NCBI GenBank assembly: GCA_036654095.1
Contig: JAVVSR010000001.1
Span: 186,001 to 250,000 of the forward strand
Reading direction: 5' to 3'
DNA: 64,000 nucleotides
Source of the DNA: JAVVSR01 sp036654095
GTDB lineage: Bacteria > Bacillota > Clostridia > Christensenellales > CAG-917
Of the stretch, positions 51,987 through 60,825 are shown one piece after another; position 1 is the stretch's first letter; every line of letters begins with the position of its first letter. The position numbers and the translations under genes were made by a program. The notes beneath the pieces were generated by a model. It saw only the letters and a program-made list of their open reading frames with translations. It did no database searches and was not told where the DNA came from.

Positions 51987-52922
51987 CTACCTATTACTAT
52001 TTACATAAGTGTTTACAAAATTTATTGTTGCCTGAACGCACAATTTAGCTTTTTTAACGACCGTAGCTATTGCCCAAGCGTGGTTTCCAAGCAAGATGCC
52101 ATCGCATTTATATAGCATATTAGGCACATTAAATTCATTAAGTTTTTTGTGCAAATCAAAAGATTCAATACGCAACGGGTCGTGCGTTGCGTAAACAATC
52201 ATAGTTGGCGGATAATTTGCTTGTACGTGGCTAACTGGCGACATTTCGTAAACTTTATCAGCATTATCACTGGATAAAATTTGTTCATTAGTTAAATTAG
52301 TAAACGCTTCAAGCATAACATCCATATTTAAAAATTTTGAAGTAGCAAGCTCAATAATATCAAACGCGCCACTTATAACAATATTTGCGACAACGTCAAA
52401 TTCGGTATGTTTTAAAGAAAGCCCAATCCTATCTAGAAGTGATTTATCTTTTGCAATCGCCGCTAGCATACAAACAAAATAGCCACCTGCCGATTCACCG
52501 CCCAAAATAATACGTGAAGTATCAATATTATATTTTTCGGCATTATCAAATAAGTAATCGACAGCGTTTAAGCACTGCTGAATAGGCGTAGGATACTGAA
52601 CATACGGAGAGTACTCGTAATCGATATTCGCGACGAAATACCCTGCTTTAGCGTAATTAAAGCAATAAGTATGGCGCATATCCTTTAATCCTGAAATCCA
52701 ACCACCGCCGTGAATATAAAGTAAAAGTGGCATTTTCCCGTTGCTTTTAGATGGAAATATCAAATCGGTAACTTGGTATTTACTATTTGATGAATATGGA
52801 ATATTCCTTTGCATAGTGATGCCCTTTGGCACACGACGATACAGCAATACCTGCGCAATTCTTTCGGAAAAATTTAAAAATTTACCTAATTGCAAGGATT
52901 TTGCATACCTTTTTGAATTCAT
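51987..52922 (-). CDS. Alpha/beta hydrolase of the hormone-sensitive lipase type
   Basis: A 311-residue esterase-like enzyme without a signal peptide. The oxyanion-hole motif HGGGW lies near residue 71, the nucleophile serine in GGESAGG near 144, the acid probably in THDPL near 250 and the histidine in GNHAWA near 282. This set marks the hormone-sensitive lipase branch. The substrate is unknown; small acyl or acetyl esters are usual. AGGAG precedes the start on the minus strand. It ends 78 bases from the repeat array and its start faces the tyrosine recombinase gene across a 387-base spacer. Confidence 0.85.
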   Translation of the reverse strand: MNSKRYAKSLQLGKFLNFSERIAQVLLYRRVPKGITMQRNIPYSSNSKYQVTDLIFPSKSNGKMPLLLYIHGGGWISGLKDMRHTYCFNYAKAGYFVANIDYEYSPYVQYPTPIQQCLNAVDYLFDNAEKYNIDTSRIILGGESAGGYFVCMLAAIAKDKSLLDRIGLSLKHTEFDVVANIVISGAFDIIELATSKFLNMDVMLEAFTNLTNEQILSSDNADKVYEMSPVSHVQANYPPTMIVYATHDPLRIESFDLHKKLNEFNVPNMLYKCDGILLGNHAWAIATVVKKAKLCVQATINFVNTYVNSNR

Positions 52923-53148
52923 AATATTCTCCTAACCCTTATAATTATAAATGGTGCAAAACTAAAATTCGCACATTCTATTAAAAAAATTTATAATTTA
53001 TATAAAATAACCTAATTGAAGTTATTTTTATTTAAACCTATTTAAATGGTAGTATCATTTGCAAAAATATTTCATCTTTAAAATTTAATTTACTTTTTTA
53101 TTATATCATACATAAATTGCTTATGTAAAATAATAATTGATATTTTTA

Positions 53149-53177
53149 TTGTATTTTGTGCATAGTTATGTTACAAT
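53149..53177 (+). promoter_or_regulatory. Promoter of the tyrosine recombinase gene
   Basis: TTGTAT, a 17-base spacer and TACAAT, with an extended TGT before the -10. In the roughly 125-base leader the inverted repeat TTGTTA-ATATC-TAACAA (53236-53252) could be an operator. The rest of the 52923-53309 spacer is AT-rich with nothing recognised. Confidence 0.6.
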
Positions 53178-53309
53178 ATATGTACTGAAAATAATTATTG
53201 TTTTAAATTGTTGTAATGCGTTGTTGATGTATTTTTTGTTAATATCTAACAATATTTATAGCTATTTCCCTATATAAAATATAGATTATGCAATATAAAT
53301 AAGGAAAAT

Positions 53310-54368
53310 ATGAAAAAGTCAAATGACTATTTTAAACAAAGAAATATTGATAATATGATAAAATTACGTATTATTCGTGAAAATTTGCCAAGTTTTTGTT
53401 GCGAATTTTTTATAGGAATTGAAAATAATACAAGTGTTTTGACTAGGTTGAATTACGCATATGATTTACGTATTTTTTTCTTTTATTTAACAACTCGTGT
53501 TTCAATTTTCAAACAAATTGCAGTTGAAAATTTTACTATTAACGATTTAAAAAAAGTAACAACAACACATTTAGAGTTATTTATTGATTTTTTATCATAT
53601 TACACTTTTAATAACAGAAGTTATACCAATGAAAACAAAGGAAAAGCGCGTAAATTATCTACGGTACGGGCTATGTTTAAGTATTTTTATAACAAAGATT
53701 ATTTATCATCAAATCCGTCAGCAAAAATCAATATGCCAAAAATAAACGACATAGAAATAGTTAGGCTTGAAACCGACGAAGTTGTTAATCTTTTAAACAT
53801 TGCCGAGTTTGGCGGAAGCGGATTGACCAAACGTCAAGAAGCGTATCATGAGCGCACATATTTGCGCGATACCGCCCTGTTGACATTGTTTTTAGGCACA
53901 GGATTACGTATTTCCGAGTGCGTAGGATTAAACATAAACGACATCGATTTTAGCACAAATGGATTTATAATTACACGCAAAGGCGGAAACAAGGTTATAC
54001 TTTATTTTTCAAATGAAGTGGCGCAATCACTTAAGGACTATTTAGATGCGCGCAAAAATGACGGTTCACCAAAAAATGAACCTGCCCTATTTTTATCGTT
54101 GCAAAATAAACGAATTTCAACACGCGCTGTTCAAAATTTGGTTAAAAAGTATAGTCAAATTATTGCGCCATTAAAAAATATTTCGCCACATAAATTACGC
54201 AGTACTTATGGAACTACGCTCTATCGTGAAACGGGCGATATTTATGTTGTTGCCGAAGTTTTGGGACATCGTGACGTAAATACAACAAAGAAGCATTACG
54301 CGGCAATGAGTGACGATATTCGCAGAGATGCCGCCCGAAAAGTTACTTTACGTGATAAAAACGAATAA
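53310..54368 (+). CDS. Tyrosine recombinase, Xer/integrase family
   Basis: A 352-residue site-specific recombinase. The N-terminal SAM-like DNA-binding domain spans about 15-130. In the catalytic domain, the first arginine is in GTGLRISECVGL near 201, HKLR lies near 294, the LGHRD motif near 317, and the nucleophile tyrosine is in KKHYAAM near 329. All catalytic residues are seen. It is longer than XerC/XerD (about 300 residues), with extra sequence around residues 100-115 and 165-185. No excisionase, phage or transposon genes are nearby, so a chromosome-resolution role is as likely as a mobile-element one. The weak AAGGAAA site precedes the ATG. Confidence 0.9.
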   Translation: MKKSNDYFKQRNIDNMIKLRIIRENLPSFCCEFFIGIENNTSVLTRLNYAYDLRIFFFYLTTRVSIFKQIAVENFTINDLKKVTTTHLELFIDFLSYYTFNNRSYTNENKGKARKLSTVRAMFKYFYNKDYLSSNPSAKINMPKINDIEIVRLETDEVVNLLNIAEFGGSGLTKRQEAYHERTYLRDTALLTLFLGTGLRISECVGLNINDIDFSTNGFIITRKGGNKVILYFSNEVAQSLKDYLDARKNDGSPKNEPALFLSLQNKRISTRAVQNLVKKYSQIIAPLKNISPHKLRSTYGTTLYRETGDIYVVAEVLGHRDVNTTKKHYAAMSDDIRRDAARKVTLRDKNE

Positions 54369-54382
54369 ACTATTCTAAATAA

Positions 54383-54411
54383 TTGACTTTTTTATAATAG
54401 TTTTGTATTAT
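54383..54411 (+). promoter_or_regulatory. Promoter of the PadR-membrane fusion gene
   Basis: TTGACT, a 17-base spacer and TATTAT. The predicted start lies about 25 bases before the ATG. Confidence 0.7.
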
Positions 54412-54444
54412 TAAAATAACATATCAAATATAGAGGTCTTTAAT

Positions 54445-56430
54445 ATGGACATATCTTCAATTAATAGTGATTTAATTCGCGGCAATGTTACAACGATTAT
54501 TTTAAAAGCTTTATGGTCGGAAGACCGTTACGGCTATGATATTCTGCGCGAAATTGAGGTTAAAAGTCAAGGCCAATATAAACTTAAGCAACCTACTCTT
54601 TACAGCTGTTTAAAGCGGCTTGAAAAGCAAGGCTTAATAAGTTCATATTGGGGCGAGGAATCGGATACAGAAGGCGGCCGTCGTAGATATTATTCGCTAA
54701 CTGAGGCGGGTCGTTCCCTTTTAACTAAAATGCAAAGCGAGTACGAATATTCGCGTACAATTTTAAACAAACTTTTATCTGAGGAAGATTTTGATTTTGA
54801 AGCGCAACCTGCTCCGTTTGACATTAATGGATTGCGCCCTTATACAAAGCGTAAATCCGAAGATGAGGATATCGGCAAGCAAACTGATGACGAAATTCAA
54901 TTAGAAAAAGAGGTTAATCTAACTGAAATTTCAAATGACCTCAAGCGACCCTTATCGACCGCCGTATTTGAACAGCTTACTATTGACAAAACAAATAATG
55001 AATTTACATCAATAAATATACCTGAAAATAAAAATCCTGAACCTACAAAATTATTTGTTACCGAGGTTGAAGGTTCGTCTTATGATGCAAAACCACGACA
55101 AACTGCGCGTTCACTTTCGGATATAATTAATCAAATTAATACTGTCGTACATAAAAAAGAAAATGATGACAACGAAACATCTGCCATTGCTAACGAAAAC
55201 ACATCACCTATAACGGATATCATTTCCACTAAAGAGGCTATTTCTGAAGACAATAAAACCGTAGAAGTCGTTGAACCTGAAGTTATTGAAGCGTCGCCAA
55301 CTTCATTCCCCGCGCGTGAGTATTATCGGCCTGATAAAATCGAAGTAGTCGAAAAAAATGTTGATATGCGCCCTCAATCGGTTATCGATGAGGAAGCTCG
55401 CATTAAACGCGACGAGGCTCGTAAAGCATTGGGTATTGGCAAATATGCTGAAACTGCTCCGCTAGATATAGATAAATTTGTTGAGTCACAAAAAAAAAGT
55501 GAAAAAGTAGATATTGATGAGCAAAATGAGCCCCAAAAAGAACTTTTTTTCGACATTTTTAGCCCTATACCAATTCAACAACAAAAAAACGCTAAAGAAA
55601 TTTTGAATTTAAACTCCGACCAAATGAAAAATAAATCGGCTTTTTCCGCCTCTCCTATTATTGACATTAATGGCTCCACAATGGATTTTAAAAACAAATC
55701 AAACGTTAAAAACAACGAAATAAAAGAAACAAAAGAAACAAAAAAAGTTGAACCTATATTTGAAAAATTACCTGTTAAACCTGCCTCAACTTACAAATTT
55801 AGAAATGATGAAAATAACGTTTGCAATTATATTGACGCTTTTAATGATTTAAGAAAAACCTCTGACAATTCATCAAACAACTTGGAAAACAACAATTTTG
55901 TTCAGCACCCTGCAAGCGGTATTGATTTGAAAACAAAGTTGTATGGCGCGGGTTACAAACTTCGCCCTTATACTCGTGAAAACACTGAGGAATACTATTC
56001 GCTTAAATATTACCACAGCAATAAACTTAGTAAAGATTGTTATTGTTTGGTATATTTGTTATTTTTAGTTGAAATTTTTATTGGATGGCTTATTTTTAAA
56101 GATAGATTTTCCGCATTACAATATGTTCTATTTGGCGCTGGCGGATTACCAATTTTTATTATTCCATTTGTAATTTATACAACACGACCCGATAAGCGCA
56201 TACGCGCAAATTATAATTTTAAAACATCAATACTAAGTCGTTTAATGCTGTACCTAAACTGTGTGATTATCGTGTTTCTATTGGGATTTTTTGTTTTCGG
56301 CGCTGACATTAATAACGCGCAAAGTATGATATCAACAATTTTAATACCATTATTATTGTTACTTAATATTCCAATAAGTTCATTAATTTATTTATTGTTG
56401 TTCAACTCAAAGAAATATCACATATCATAA
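54445..56430 (+). CDS. PadR-family DNA-binding domain fused to a C-terminal four-helix membrane domain
   Basis: A 661-residue protein with an unusual layout. Residues 1-115 are a PadR-type winged helix: RYGYDILREIE, then LKQPTLYSCLKRLEKQGLI, and GGRRRYYSLTEAGR for the wing. Typical PadR regulators end soon after, at 110-180 residues. Here a charged, probably disordered linker runs to about 505. Then come four hydrophobic segments at about 531-551, 556-580, 600-620 and 627-653, joined by short loops. The reading frame is uninterrupted and has its own promoter, GAGG site and terminator. It is most simply read as a membrane-tethered regulator; neither ligand nor target is known, and the membrane part was not recognised. 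Confidence 0.88.
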   Translation: MDISSINSDLIRGNVTTIILKALWSEDRYGYDILREIEVKSQGQYKLKQPTLYSCLKRLEKQGLISSYWGEESDTEGGRRRYYSLTEAGRSLLTKMQSEYEYSRTILNKLLSEEDFDFEAQPAPFDINGLRPYTKRKSEDEDIGKQTDDEIQLEKEVNLTEISNDLKRPLSTAVFEQLTIDKTNNEFTSINIPENKNPEPTKLFVTEVEGSSYDAKPRQTARSLSDIINQINTVVHKKENDDNETSAIANENTSPITDIISTKEAISEDNKTVEVVEPEVIEASPTSFPAREYYRPDKIEVVEKNVDMRPQSVIDEEARIKRDEARKALGIGKYAETAPLDIDKFVESQKKSEKVDIDEQNEPQKELFFDIFSPIPIQQQKNAKEILNLNSDQMKNKSAFSASPIIDINGSTMDFKNKSNVKNNEIKETKETKKVEPIFEKLPVKPASTYKFRNDENNVCNYIDAFNDLRKTSDNSSNNLENNNFVQHPASGIDLKTKLYGAGYKLRPYTRENTEEYYSLKYYHSNKLSKDCYCLVYLLFLVEIFIGWLIFKDRFSALQYVLFGAGGLPIFIIPFVIYTTRPDKRIRANYNFKTSILSRLMLYLNCVIIVFLLGFFVFGADINNAQSMISTILIPLLLLLNIPISSLIYLLLFNSKKYHIS

Positions 56431-56447
56431 CATTAATTTCAATAGTT

Positions 56448-56482
56448 AAAAACGGGAATATCAAAAAGATATTCCCGTTTTT
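56448..56482. terminator. Bidirectional terminator after the PadR fusion gene
   Basis: A 15-bp perfect stem (AAAAACGGGAATATC with GATATTCCCGTTTTT) with a 5-base loop. It serves the plus-strand PadR gene and probably the convergent transporter gene. Confidence 0.93.
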
Positions 56483-56583
56483 ATATTTCGATACAATCAT
56501 TTTCATTGCAATATTAGTAAAACTAAAAATAAATTTACCAATTAAATACTATAAATATAAATTAAATAATTTTCAATAATCAA

Positions 56584-58017
56584 TTATTTTTCTTCAGTGG
56601 CTACATCTAAATCGCTATCTTGCTTCAACATTGCATCGCGTTCGGAAATTAGTTTAGCGCGTATGATATGGTCATTATGCTTAACAAAGTATGCCGGAAT
56701 AAACGTCAATGCTGCAAAAATTGCCGCGCCCCAAAATATTTCAGGCGGAGGTACAAGCGAAGCCCTTGTCGCATCGCCAACTACTGCATAGATTGCCATT
56801 GAATCAATATTTCCAATTATGCTACCTATACCTGCCGCTATGCCGGGGCCAATCATCATTGGAATACAAACGAATATAAACATACGTATACCTTGAAAAC
56901 TGCCTTCTTTGCCCTTGGGAATATAGTCCCTAAATGCGCCAATAAACAACCCGCTCATCAAAAGTGATGTTGCCATAATCATTGCTGCGCCGACGGCTAA
57001 AAATATAATTTTTGCAGTCATATTGTTTAAAACGAAACGCGTGCAAGCGGCAATAATACAACCAATAATACTAACGACAATAATTGGATAATAAAATTTT
57101 GCTTTGCCAAATTTATCCATAAAAACACTTAACGTAATGCTAATAACGATTGCTAAAACAATAGCGATACCGAGAGGCAATATATAATCTTTAATCCCCA
57201 ATGTATATTCGACAAAGGTAAAAAGCGAACCCATATAAACTTGAATAGATGCACCAGCGGTCATACTTCCAAACAGACAAATATACAAAAATTTGTTTTT
57301 ATGAATGACATCTTTTCTAAATCCATAAAAAACATCTTTCCAATAATTATCATTTTTTACAGGTATTAAACCTTTTTTATCTTTTAAAACAAAAATCCCC
57401 AAAATGCCTACAACTATCGGAATTACACCTGCTAAAATAAAAAAAGTTTGCCAATTATACTCAGCCTTATTAGCATTGGTATAATTATCAAAAAGCAAAA
57501 CCAACAGCACCGTTGAAAGTACAGGCATCATTCCAATGATAGTATCAAGTTTACCCCTATTTGTAGTGTCTGAATAATCGGTAAGCCAAGCATTTAAAGC
57601 AGCGTCGTTAGCGACAGCGCCGATAAATGACATAATACAATCCATAACAATTACCAAAAAGATAATCGCGCCAAAATGTTCTCCCGCGCCACTTGTCGGA
57701 ATTAGCGCAAAAGCCATTGTGGATATACCCCAAATTATATATCCGTAGCTAACAAAAACTTTTCGTTTTCCAAGCCTGTCGGATAAAGCGCCACCAATAA
57801 GCGTTGCCGCTGTTGCAGATATTGCTGAAAATCCAATTAGAAACCAATTAAAGTACATTTTAGCATCACTGTTTTTTGCTATTTCGTTAAGCATAAACTT
57901 TGAAAAATACATATTTTCAACTGACCAAGCAATTTGCCCAACTAAACCAAAAACAATAATTAATAACCATAGCTTTCCGCCAAGTTTTGTAGTTTTAACT
58001 TTTTCAAAATCATTCAT
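56584..58017 (-). CDS. Major facilitator superfamily transporter
   Basis: A 477-residue inner-membrane transporter with about 12 hydrophobic segments. The signature loop between helices 2 and 3 reads GGALSDRLGKRK near residue 75. The N-terminal sequence WSVENMYFSKFMLNEI and the large central loop (KKGLIPVKNDNYWKD) resemble the sugar-type GPH/SLC45-like branch, but the substrate cannot be inferred safely. GAGGT precedes the start. It follows the VTT-domain gene after 76 bases and ends near a bidirectional terminator. Confidence 0.85.
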   Translation of the reverse strand: MNDFEKVKTTKLGGKLWLLIIVFGLVGQIAWSVENMYFSKFMLNEIAKNSDAKMYFNWFLIGFSAISATAATLIGGALSDRLGKRKVFVSYGYIIWGISTMAFALIPTSGAGEHFGAIIFLVIVMDCIMSFIGAVANDAALNAWLTDYSDTTNRGKLDTIIGMMPVLSTVLLVLLFDNYTNANKAEYNWQTFFILAGVIPIVVGILGIFVLKDKKGLIPVKNDNYWKDVFYGFRKDVIHKNKFLYICLFGSMTAGASIQVYMGSLFTFVEYTLGIKDYILPLGIAIVLAIVISITLSVFMDKFGKAKFYYPIIVVSIIGCIIAACTRFVLNNMTAKIIFLAVGAAMIMATSLLMSGLFIGAFRDYIPKGKEGSFQGIRMFIFVCIPMMIGPGIAAGIGSIIGNIDSMAIYAVVGDATRASLVPPPEIFWGAAIFAALTFIPAYFVKHNDHIIRAKLISERDAMLKQDSDLDVATEEK

Positions 58018-58093
58018 CAGTAACTACCTCATAATATAATTTTTTTAAATAAATTTATCAAATTTAAAATTATTAATATCAAGATTAAAATAA

Positions 58094-59236
58094 TTATTTT
58101 TTATTTGTTTTAGCATTTTTTTCAATCTTGATGTCATTTTCATTGCAACTACAAGAAGTATCGCCATTAGATGTATTATTTTTATCGTCAGAAATGTTGT
58201 CACTTTTTATTGTTTTTAAATCATTTTTTTCATCAAATTTATCATTATTCACGGTATTATCATTGGAAAATGGAGCATTTACGCTATTTAAACGTTTGCT
58301 GATTTGTTCCTCATCTATTTCGGCTATAAACTTATGACGATACTTTTCGGGTATAATCTTTTCAATAAAAGCAAGCATTTTTTCCTCAAGTTTATCGCCT
58401 TTATGCCAAACGTAGTAAAGCAAGCCAATAACAATTATGCCAACAACTGCATATATAACATAAGTCCAAGCGCCCAAATCTTTAATAACTTCAAGGAAAC
58501 CTACGCCCAATACCGTATATCCGATAGTGAAAATGCGAGTGAGCAATATAATTATAAAAAATGCTAGCGCGGTGAATGTTGTCAATCCTGCAAACATACA
58601 AAGCAAGTCATCGGGGAAAAATGGAAACATAAACATAAAAATCAAAATGATTTTATCTCTACCCTTAATTAAAGCGTGGTATTTATAATAAGCGTCGTCA
58701 CCAACAATCCAAATAATAAGTTTTGCTCCAAATTTACGTCCAAGGAAAAAGGCAAACATCGAGCCGGTTACCTGACCAATTAAACTATAAATAAAACCGT
58801 TAGCTTTCCCAAATAGCGCAATACCAATAAAAGTTGTAACTGTCGACGGTATCGGAATTAAGGTAACTTGCAAAAATGATAAAGCCATAAAAATCCACGC
58901 GCTACCTTTTTTGCCCTCGATTGATGATTGAATTGCATTAGCGTCAAGTTCGCCCGACTCATTATAAAATTGTTCATACATTCCCGACCACATCACAGCG
59001 CCAAAAACTAGTAGCGCAAAAATAGCCACATAGAATGTTGTAACCATAAATTTAGAAAGCCATTCAATTTTTTTTACAACACCAACAACAAAAAGAACTG
59101 TCGTGATAACAAGCGCGAGATACATTAACGAAATCATCCATATTCTTATATATCCGATTAGCAATCCAATAATAACGCCAACAACGACAGTTAATATGCT
59201 GCATAAAATTAAACTTTTCTTCTGCTTATTTTCCAT
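58094..59236 (-). CDS. TVP38/TMEM64 (VTT domain) membrane protein
   Basis: A 380-residue membrane protein of the VTT/SNARE-associated (DedA-like) superfamily. The core carries PIPSTVTTFIGIALFGKANG near residue 140 and the GSMFAFFLGRKFGAK segment near 172, plus FPFFPDDLLCMFAGL near 205, the pattern of TVP38 proteins. Relatives scramble or carry lipids. A polar C-terminal tail of about 85 residues includes CSCNEN. The ATG at 59236 is chosen because the upstream extension lies within rnhA; it overlaps the rnhA end by 11 bases. The specific lipid or ion handled is unknown. Confidence 0.85.
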   Translation of the reverse strand: MENKQKKSLILCSILTVVVGVIIGLLIGYIRIWMISLMYLALVITTVLFVVGVVKKIEWLSKFMVTTFYVAIFALLVFGAVMWSGMYEQFYNESGELDANAIQSSIEGKKGSAWIFMALSFLQVTLIPIPSTVTTFIGIALFGKANGFIYSLIGQVTGSMFAFFLGRKFGAKLIIWIVGDDAYYKYHALIKGRDKIILIFMFMFPFFPDDLLCMFAGLTTFTALAFFIIILLTRIFTIGYTVLGVGFLEVIKDLGAWTYVIYAVVGIIVIGLLYYVWHKGDKLEEKMLAFIEKIIPEKYRHKFIAEIDEEQISKRLNSVNAPFSNDNTVNNDKFDEKNDLKTIKSDNISDDKNNTSNGDTSCSCNENDIKIEKNAKTNKK

Positions 59237-59672
59237 TTTGCCCCCGTTTAATCTCCTCTTTGGCAAGTTTATCGCAACGATTGTTGTAATCACTATCAGA
59301 GTGACCCTTTACTTTTACAAAACTTACAATGTGTTTATCTAATTCAATCAATAAGTTTTTCCAAAGGTCAATATTTTTAACCTCATCTTTATTTGCAGTG
59401 CGCCAGTCTTTAATTTGCCAAGTTTCTATCCAATTTTTTAAAAAAGGGTCGATAGCATATGCGCTGTCGCTGTAAATCGTGACCTCACATTTTTCTTTTA
59501 ATTGGCGAAGACCCTGAATTATTGCAAAAAGTTCCATACGATTATTAGTTGTTTCTTTATTATATCCCGAAAAAGCCTTATCGACATTTTTATAAATTAA
59601 AATAGCTGCCCAGCCGCCTGCGCCGGGATTGCCACTACAAGCACCGTCAGTATATATATCAACGTGCTTCAT
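59226..59672 (-). CDS. rnhA: Ribonuclease HI
   Basis: RNase HI cuts the RNA strand of RNA-DNA hybrids. The 148 residues show all four metal-binding acids: YTDGACSGNPG (Asp near 8), NRMEL (Glu near 47), SDSAY (Asp near 69) and NNRCDKLA (Asp near 133). The catalytic histidine is in GHSDSD near 123. Its start overlaps the proC stop by 4 bases and its end overlaps the VTT gene, so the set is an operon. Confidence 0.95.
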   Translation of the reverse strand: MKHVDIYTDGACSGNPGAGGWAAILIYKNVDKAFSGYNKETTNNRMELFAIIQGLRQLKEKCEVTIYSDSAYAIDPFLKNWIETWQIKDWRTANKDEVKNIDLWKNLLIELDKHIVSFVKVKGHSDSDYNNRCDKLAKEEIKRGQNGK

Positions 59673-60466
59673 TTACTAAGCTCCTTTGAACGATATTCGC
59701 ATTTTTTCATTCCGCCAATAATAATGTCTTCAAGTGAGTTGTCATTATAGTATTCAACCGCTTGAATAGTTGTACCACCTTTACTACAAACGTTTGAAAT
59801 TAACTGTTCAATAGGCAAGTCACTTTCTCTAACCATTTTAACTGCTCCAATAAAAGTTTGAAGCGCAAGACGTTTTGATGTTTCATAGTCCAAACCAGAC
59901 AAAACACCACCTTTAATCATTGACTCGATAAACATATAAACATATGCCGGCCCACTGCCACTAACTGAAGTAACTGCATCAAAAAAACTTTCATCTAGCT
60001 CAATCACGTCGCCAATACTTTTAAATATATTCAAAACAACGTTTTTCGATACCTCATTAAAGTCCAAACAATCAACCGCCGACATTCCTTCCGAAACCAT
60101 ACACGGCGTGTTTGGCATAACTCTGGTAAGCTTAACATCGCCAAGCATATTTTTTAATTTAGTTTTATTTAAACCTGCCATAATTGAAATAAATAAATTG
60201 TCGCAAACATCATTTTTTAGTGAAGGCAAAACCAAACCAGCAACCTGTGGTTTAATTGCAAGTACTACATAATCGGCCTCTTTTAATAGCAATTTGTTAT
60301 CATTGGTTGTAGAAACGCCTAAATTAGCAATAATTTCAAGTTTTTTAGCATCGATGTCCGAAACAATAATATCATCTGCACAAAATATATTTGAACGCAA
60401 AATTCCATTCAAAATAGCAGTGGCCATATTGCCCGCGCCGATAAACCCAATTTTATATTGCTTCAT
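59669..60466 (-). CDS. proC: Pyrroline-5-carboxylate reductase
   Basis: ProC performs the last step of proline synthesis, reducing pyrroline-5-carboxylate with NAD(P)H. The 265 residues start with the dinucleotide-binding motif GFIGAGNMATAILNG. IKPQV appears near 73, VMPNTPCMVSEG near 115, and the family signature SVSGSGPAYVYMFIE lies near 165. It is the first gene of a minus-strand operon with rnhA, the VTT protein and the MFS transporter. It diverges from tRNA-Trp. Confidence 0.96.
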   Translation of the reverse strand: MKQYKIGFIGAGNMATAILNGILRSNIFCADDIIVSDIDAKKLEIIANLGVSTTNDNKLLLKEADYVVLAIKPQVAGLVLPSLKNDVCDNLFISIMAGLNKTKLKNMLGDVKLTRVMPNTPCMVSEGMSAVDCLDFNEVSKNVVLNIFKSIGDVIELDESFFDAVTSVSGSGPAYVYMFIESMIKGGVLSGLDYETSKRLALQTFIGAVKMVRESDLPIEQLISNVCSKGGTTIQAVEYYNDNSLEDIIIGGMKKCEYRSKELSK

Positions 60467-60521
60467 ATATTATAATCCTCGCTAGAAAAAAACTTTTATT
60501 TTTAAAAGATAATACTTTTGT

Positions 60522-60550
60522 TTGACTAAATTTATTATATATATTATAAT
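60522..60550 (+). promoter_or_regulatory. Promoter of tRNA-Trp
   Basis: TTGACT, a 17-base spacer and a perfect TATAAT; the tRNA begins 13 bases after the -10. Confidence 0.9.
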
Positions 60551-60562
60551 GAACAAGTTCTT

Positions 60563-60637
60563 AGGGGAGTGGCTCAACGGTAGAGCAACGGTCTCCAAAA
60601 CCGTCGGTTGCGTGTTCAAATCGCGTCTCCCCTGCCA
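60563..60637 (+). tRNA. tRNA-Trp (anticodon CCA)
   Basis: Acceptor AGGGGAG with CTCCCCT, anticodon CCA in CTCCAAA, T-arm TGTTCAAATCG, discriminator G and encoded CCA. Confidence 0.97.
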
Positions 60638-60640
60638 AAG

Positions 60641-60678
60641 CCCGATTAGCGCAAATAATTGTGTTGTCGGGTTTTTTT
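60641..60678 (+). terminator. Terminator after tRNA-Trp
   Basis: CCCGA pairs with TCGGG around a long, partly paired loop and is followed by seven T. The remaining 60679-60825 stretch is AT-rich with nothing recognised. Confidence 0.75.
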
Positions 60679-60825
60679 ATGTTCAAAATTTTCAATTTGT
60701 AAAAAATCATCTACATTGTTGAAATTAAAATAATAAATTTAAGACAAATATAATAATATTTTAAGGTATTAAACTAAAATATTATAGCTATTAATGATAT
60801 TTTATTTAATTAAAATCATATTTAC

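Noticed and set aside
53104..53131. Possible dif site upstream of the tyrosine recombinase
   Set aside because: TTATGTAAAAT resembles the XerD arm of Bacillus dif, but the left arm (TATCATACATA) does not fit, and the sequence is AT-rich enough for chance.
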